64,000 nt of DNA from Paulownia fortunei (Eukaryota; Streptophyta; Magnoliopsida; Lamiales; Paulowniaceae), in assembly GCA_019321725.1 (NCBI GenBank), contig CM033124.1:2170001-2234000 (forward strand), given 5' to 3'. The notes below the pieces were generated by a model. The model was not told the origin of the DNA and ran no database searches. It saw nothing but the letters and a program-made list of their open reading frames with translations. The position numbers and the translations under genes were made by a program. How positions within the stretch are numbered: position 1 is the stretch's first letter; each line of letters begins with the position of its first letter. Shown here piece by piece: positions 62,637 to 64,000 of the stretch.

Positions 62637-63780
62637 ATGATAATTGATTTAATTTTTTTACCACATTCAAATCAATCAAGCATGATACCAAGATGCATAT
62701 GCAATGCAAAGTAATTAAAAGCTTTAATTTAATAACATTTATAAACAACTTTCATTTTTACTAGAAATCATTCTGATTGAACTATTTTGAATCAAATAAT
62801 CATACTCATGCATCAATATTTTTTTTACATAAGCAATCACATAAAAGACAAAATTGAATAAAACAAACAATATGTTGGTCAACATATTCTAACTTCAACC
62901 TTCTATCTAAACTTTTTGCATAGAACTTCCTAGTTCAACCATTATTATAAAATTTAAGTAAAAAGACAAGGACAAAAAAATAATATAGTACTAAAACCTG
63001 ATGATGATGCATTCATTTATCAGTGTGATTAAGTAATTGCACCGTTACACATCATAAATCACATCGGATGTGAAAATAAACTTAAAAAATACCAAAAATC
63101 AGAGTGAAATATACTATGTCAAAGCCACAAATAATACTTCAAAAAAAATCAAATAATCAATTTTCAATTTAAATTCTGCCATCACAGGTTTTGAAGTACA
63201 TAGTTCAAAAAATCACTTACCTCAACCTAAAAATCAGTACAACCTTCAACCCAAATTTCTGCAAGATAAAAAATTTCATGAGTAAGCACATTAATATAAA
63301 AAAGAGAACCATTTCTATTTGCTTGGGAATTAAAAAAAGAGGAAGAGGAATAGGAGTTATCCGCAACTTCTTATGTTAGTTTGTCCAGCAAATATTTCCA
63401 CCCGACAACCCCACTACTTAGTCGCTTCTCAACTTGCCTCGGCCATTGTCGTCAATCCACTAGTACAAAGCTCCAGGGCGTGAATCTGCAAAGAGTTGAG
63501 TTGCATATAGGAGGAAGTAGCTGAAATTTGATTACCTAGGGTTTCATTCTTCTTATTTATAATGGAGGGTTATTTTCATTTTTTCAAAAATTATTATGGG
63601 CTCTTGAATTAGGTTGGATTATGGATCAGACCACCTATGTGAAATGCAGAATACTTAACAAAGCCTGATACCATGACGGGCTTCATTTACATATTGGGCC
63701 TCAAGTGTATGAAGCAAACATATTAATAGAGTGGATATGAAATAAAAAGTGTCCATAAACCCCAAGCAAATAGGCCCTTA

Positions 63781-64000
63781 ATATATATGTTTTCAAAAAT
63801 TATTTTATGTGAGCTTAACTCATCCTTTTGATCAATTGTTCGGACATGAAGAAAGATTAATTGAGTTCTGTAGCTTGGAGCTAAACTTTTGCTATTGAGA
63901 AATTAATAAAATTGCAACTTTTTTGGCAAAAAATGGGACATTAAATATTTTTAAAATTAGTTTTTTATGTAATAGATCTATTTTGTTGAAACAATATATC
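63781..64000. other. AT-rich flank beyond the Harbinger element
   Basis: Short right-hand flank with no gene, repeat end or RNA visible. Confidence 0.5.

Larger units (their letters stand above)
53829..63777 (-). mobile_element. Large PIF/Harbinger DNA transposon (~9.95 kb), decayed
   Basis: The left end reads AGGTCTGTTTGCTTG. The right end on the opposite strand reads GGGCCTATTTGCTTG; 12 of 15 bases agree and both resemble the GGCCTGTTTG ends common in plant PIF/Harbinger elements. TTA lies on both outer sides (53826-53828 and 63778-63780), fitting the family's 3-bp TTA/TAA duplication. Inside, on the minus strand, are the two genes that define the superfamily: a DDE transposase remnant and a Myb/SANT accessory protein. 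The plus-strand half holds three further gene remnants. The size is well above the usual 3-6 kb, so nested or captured DNA is likely. Confidence 0.65.

Noticed and set aside
1..64000. tRNA, rRNA, CRISPR arrays, organelle-derived blocks
   Set aside because: None was noticed. No direct-repeat/spacer arrays, cloverleaf genes or plastid/mitochondrial gene pieces stood out, though a covariance-model scan was not possible.

Overview
This is an AT-rich stretch of a dicot plant nuclear genome. The evidence is spliced genes with GT-AG introns, a chloroplast-type NADP-malate dehydrogenase, a plant NAC transcription factor, a plant 4CL-like ligase, and plant Copia, PIF/Harbinger and hAT elements. I cannot name the species.

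Four host genes can be rebuilt exon by exon with all reading phases consistent. (1) 7684-11727 (+): a membrane-tethered NAC factor of the NAC053/NAC078 type, 6 exons, 562 aa. (2) 12758-18771 (-): chloroplast NADP-dependent malate dehydrogenase, 14 exons, 441 aa, convergent with the NAC gene. (3) 32910-34958 (+): a 4-coumarate-CoA ligase-like enzyme of the At4g19010 type, 4 exons, 562 aa, ending in the peroxisomal signal SKL. (4) 37251 to about 51530 (-): a kelch-repeat/coiled-coil protein like At5g04420, 13 coding exons plus a 5' UTR exon, 507 aa. The four do not form an obvious shared pathway.

The rest is mainly transposon-derived. A degenerate Ty1/copia element on the minus strand fills 23.5-30.5 kb and has long LTRs. 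A short, internally deleted Ty1/copia element with a perfect 5-bp target duplication sits in intron 1 of the kelch gene (47982-50259). A probable solo LTR of the Ty3/gypsy kind sits in a later intron of the same gene (about 38.3-40.2 kb). A 194-bp hAT-type MITE with a perfect 8-bp duplication lies at 21.8 kb, and an older, larger relative may lie at 4.1-5.4 kb.

The most unusual region is 53.8-63.8 kb. It appears to be one PIF/Harbinger element of about 10 kb with imperfect inverted ends and a 3-bp duplication. It carries a decayed DDE transposase and a Myb/SANT accessory gene on the minus strand. On the plus strand it carries a GRF zinc-finger fragment with a membrane segment and two Myb/SANT-like gene remnants. 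Almost all transposon reading frames are broken. 1-7.3 kb and 18.9-21.7 kb are gene-free, very AT-rich sequence.
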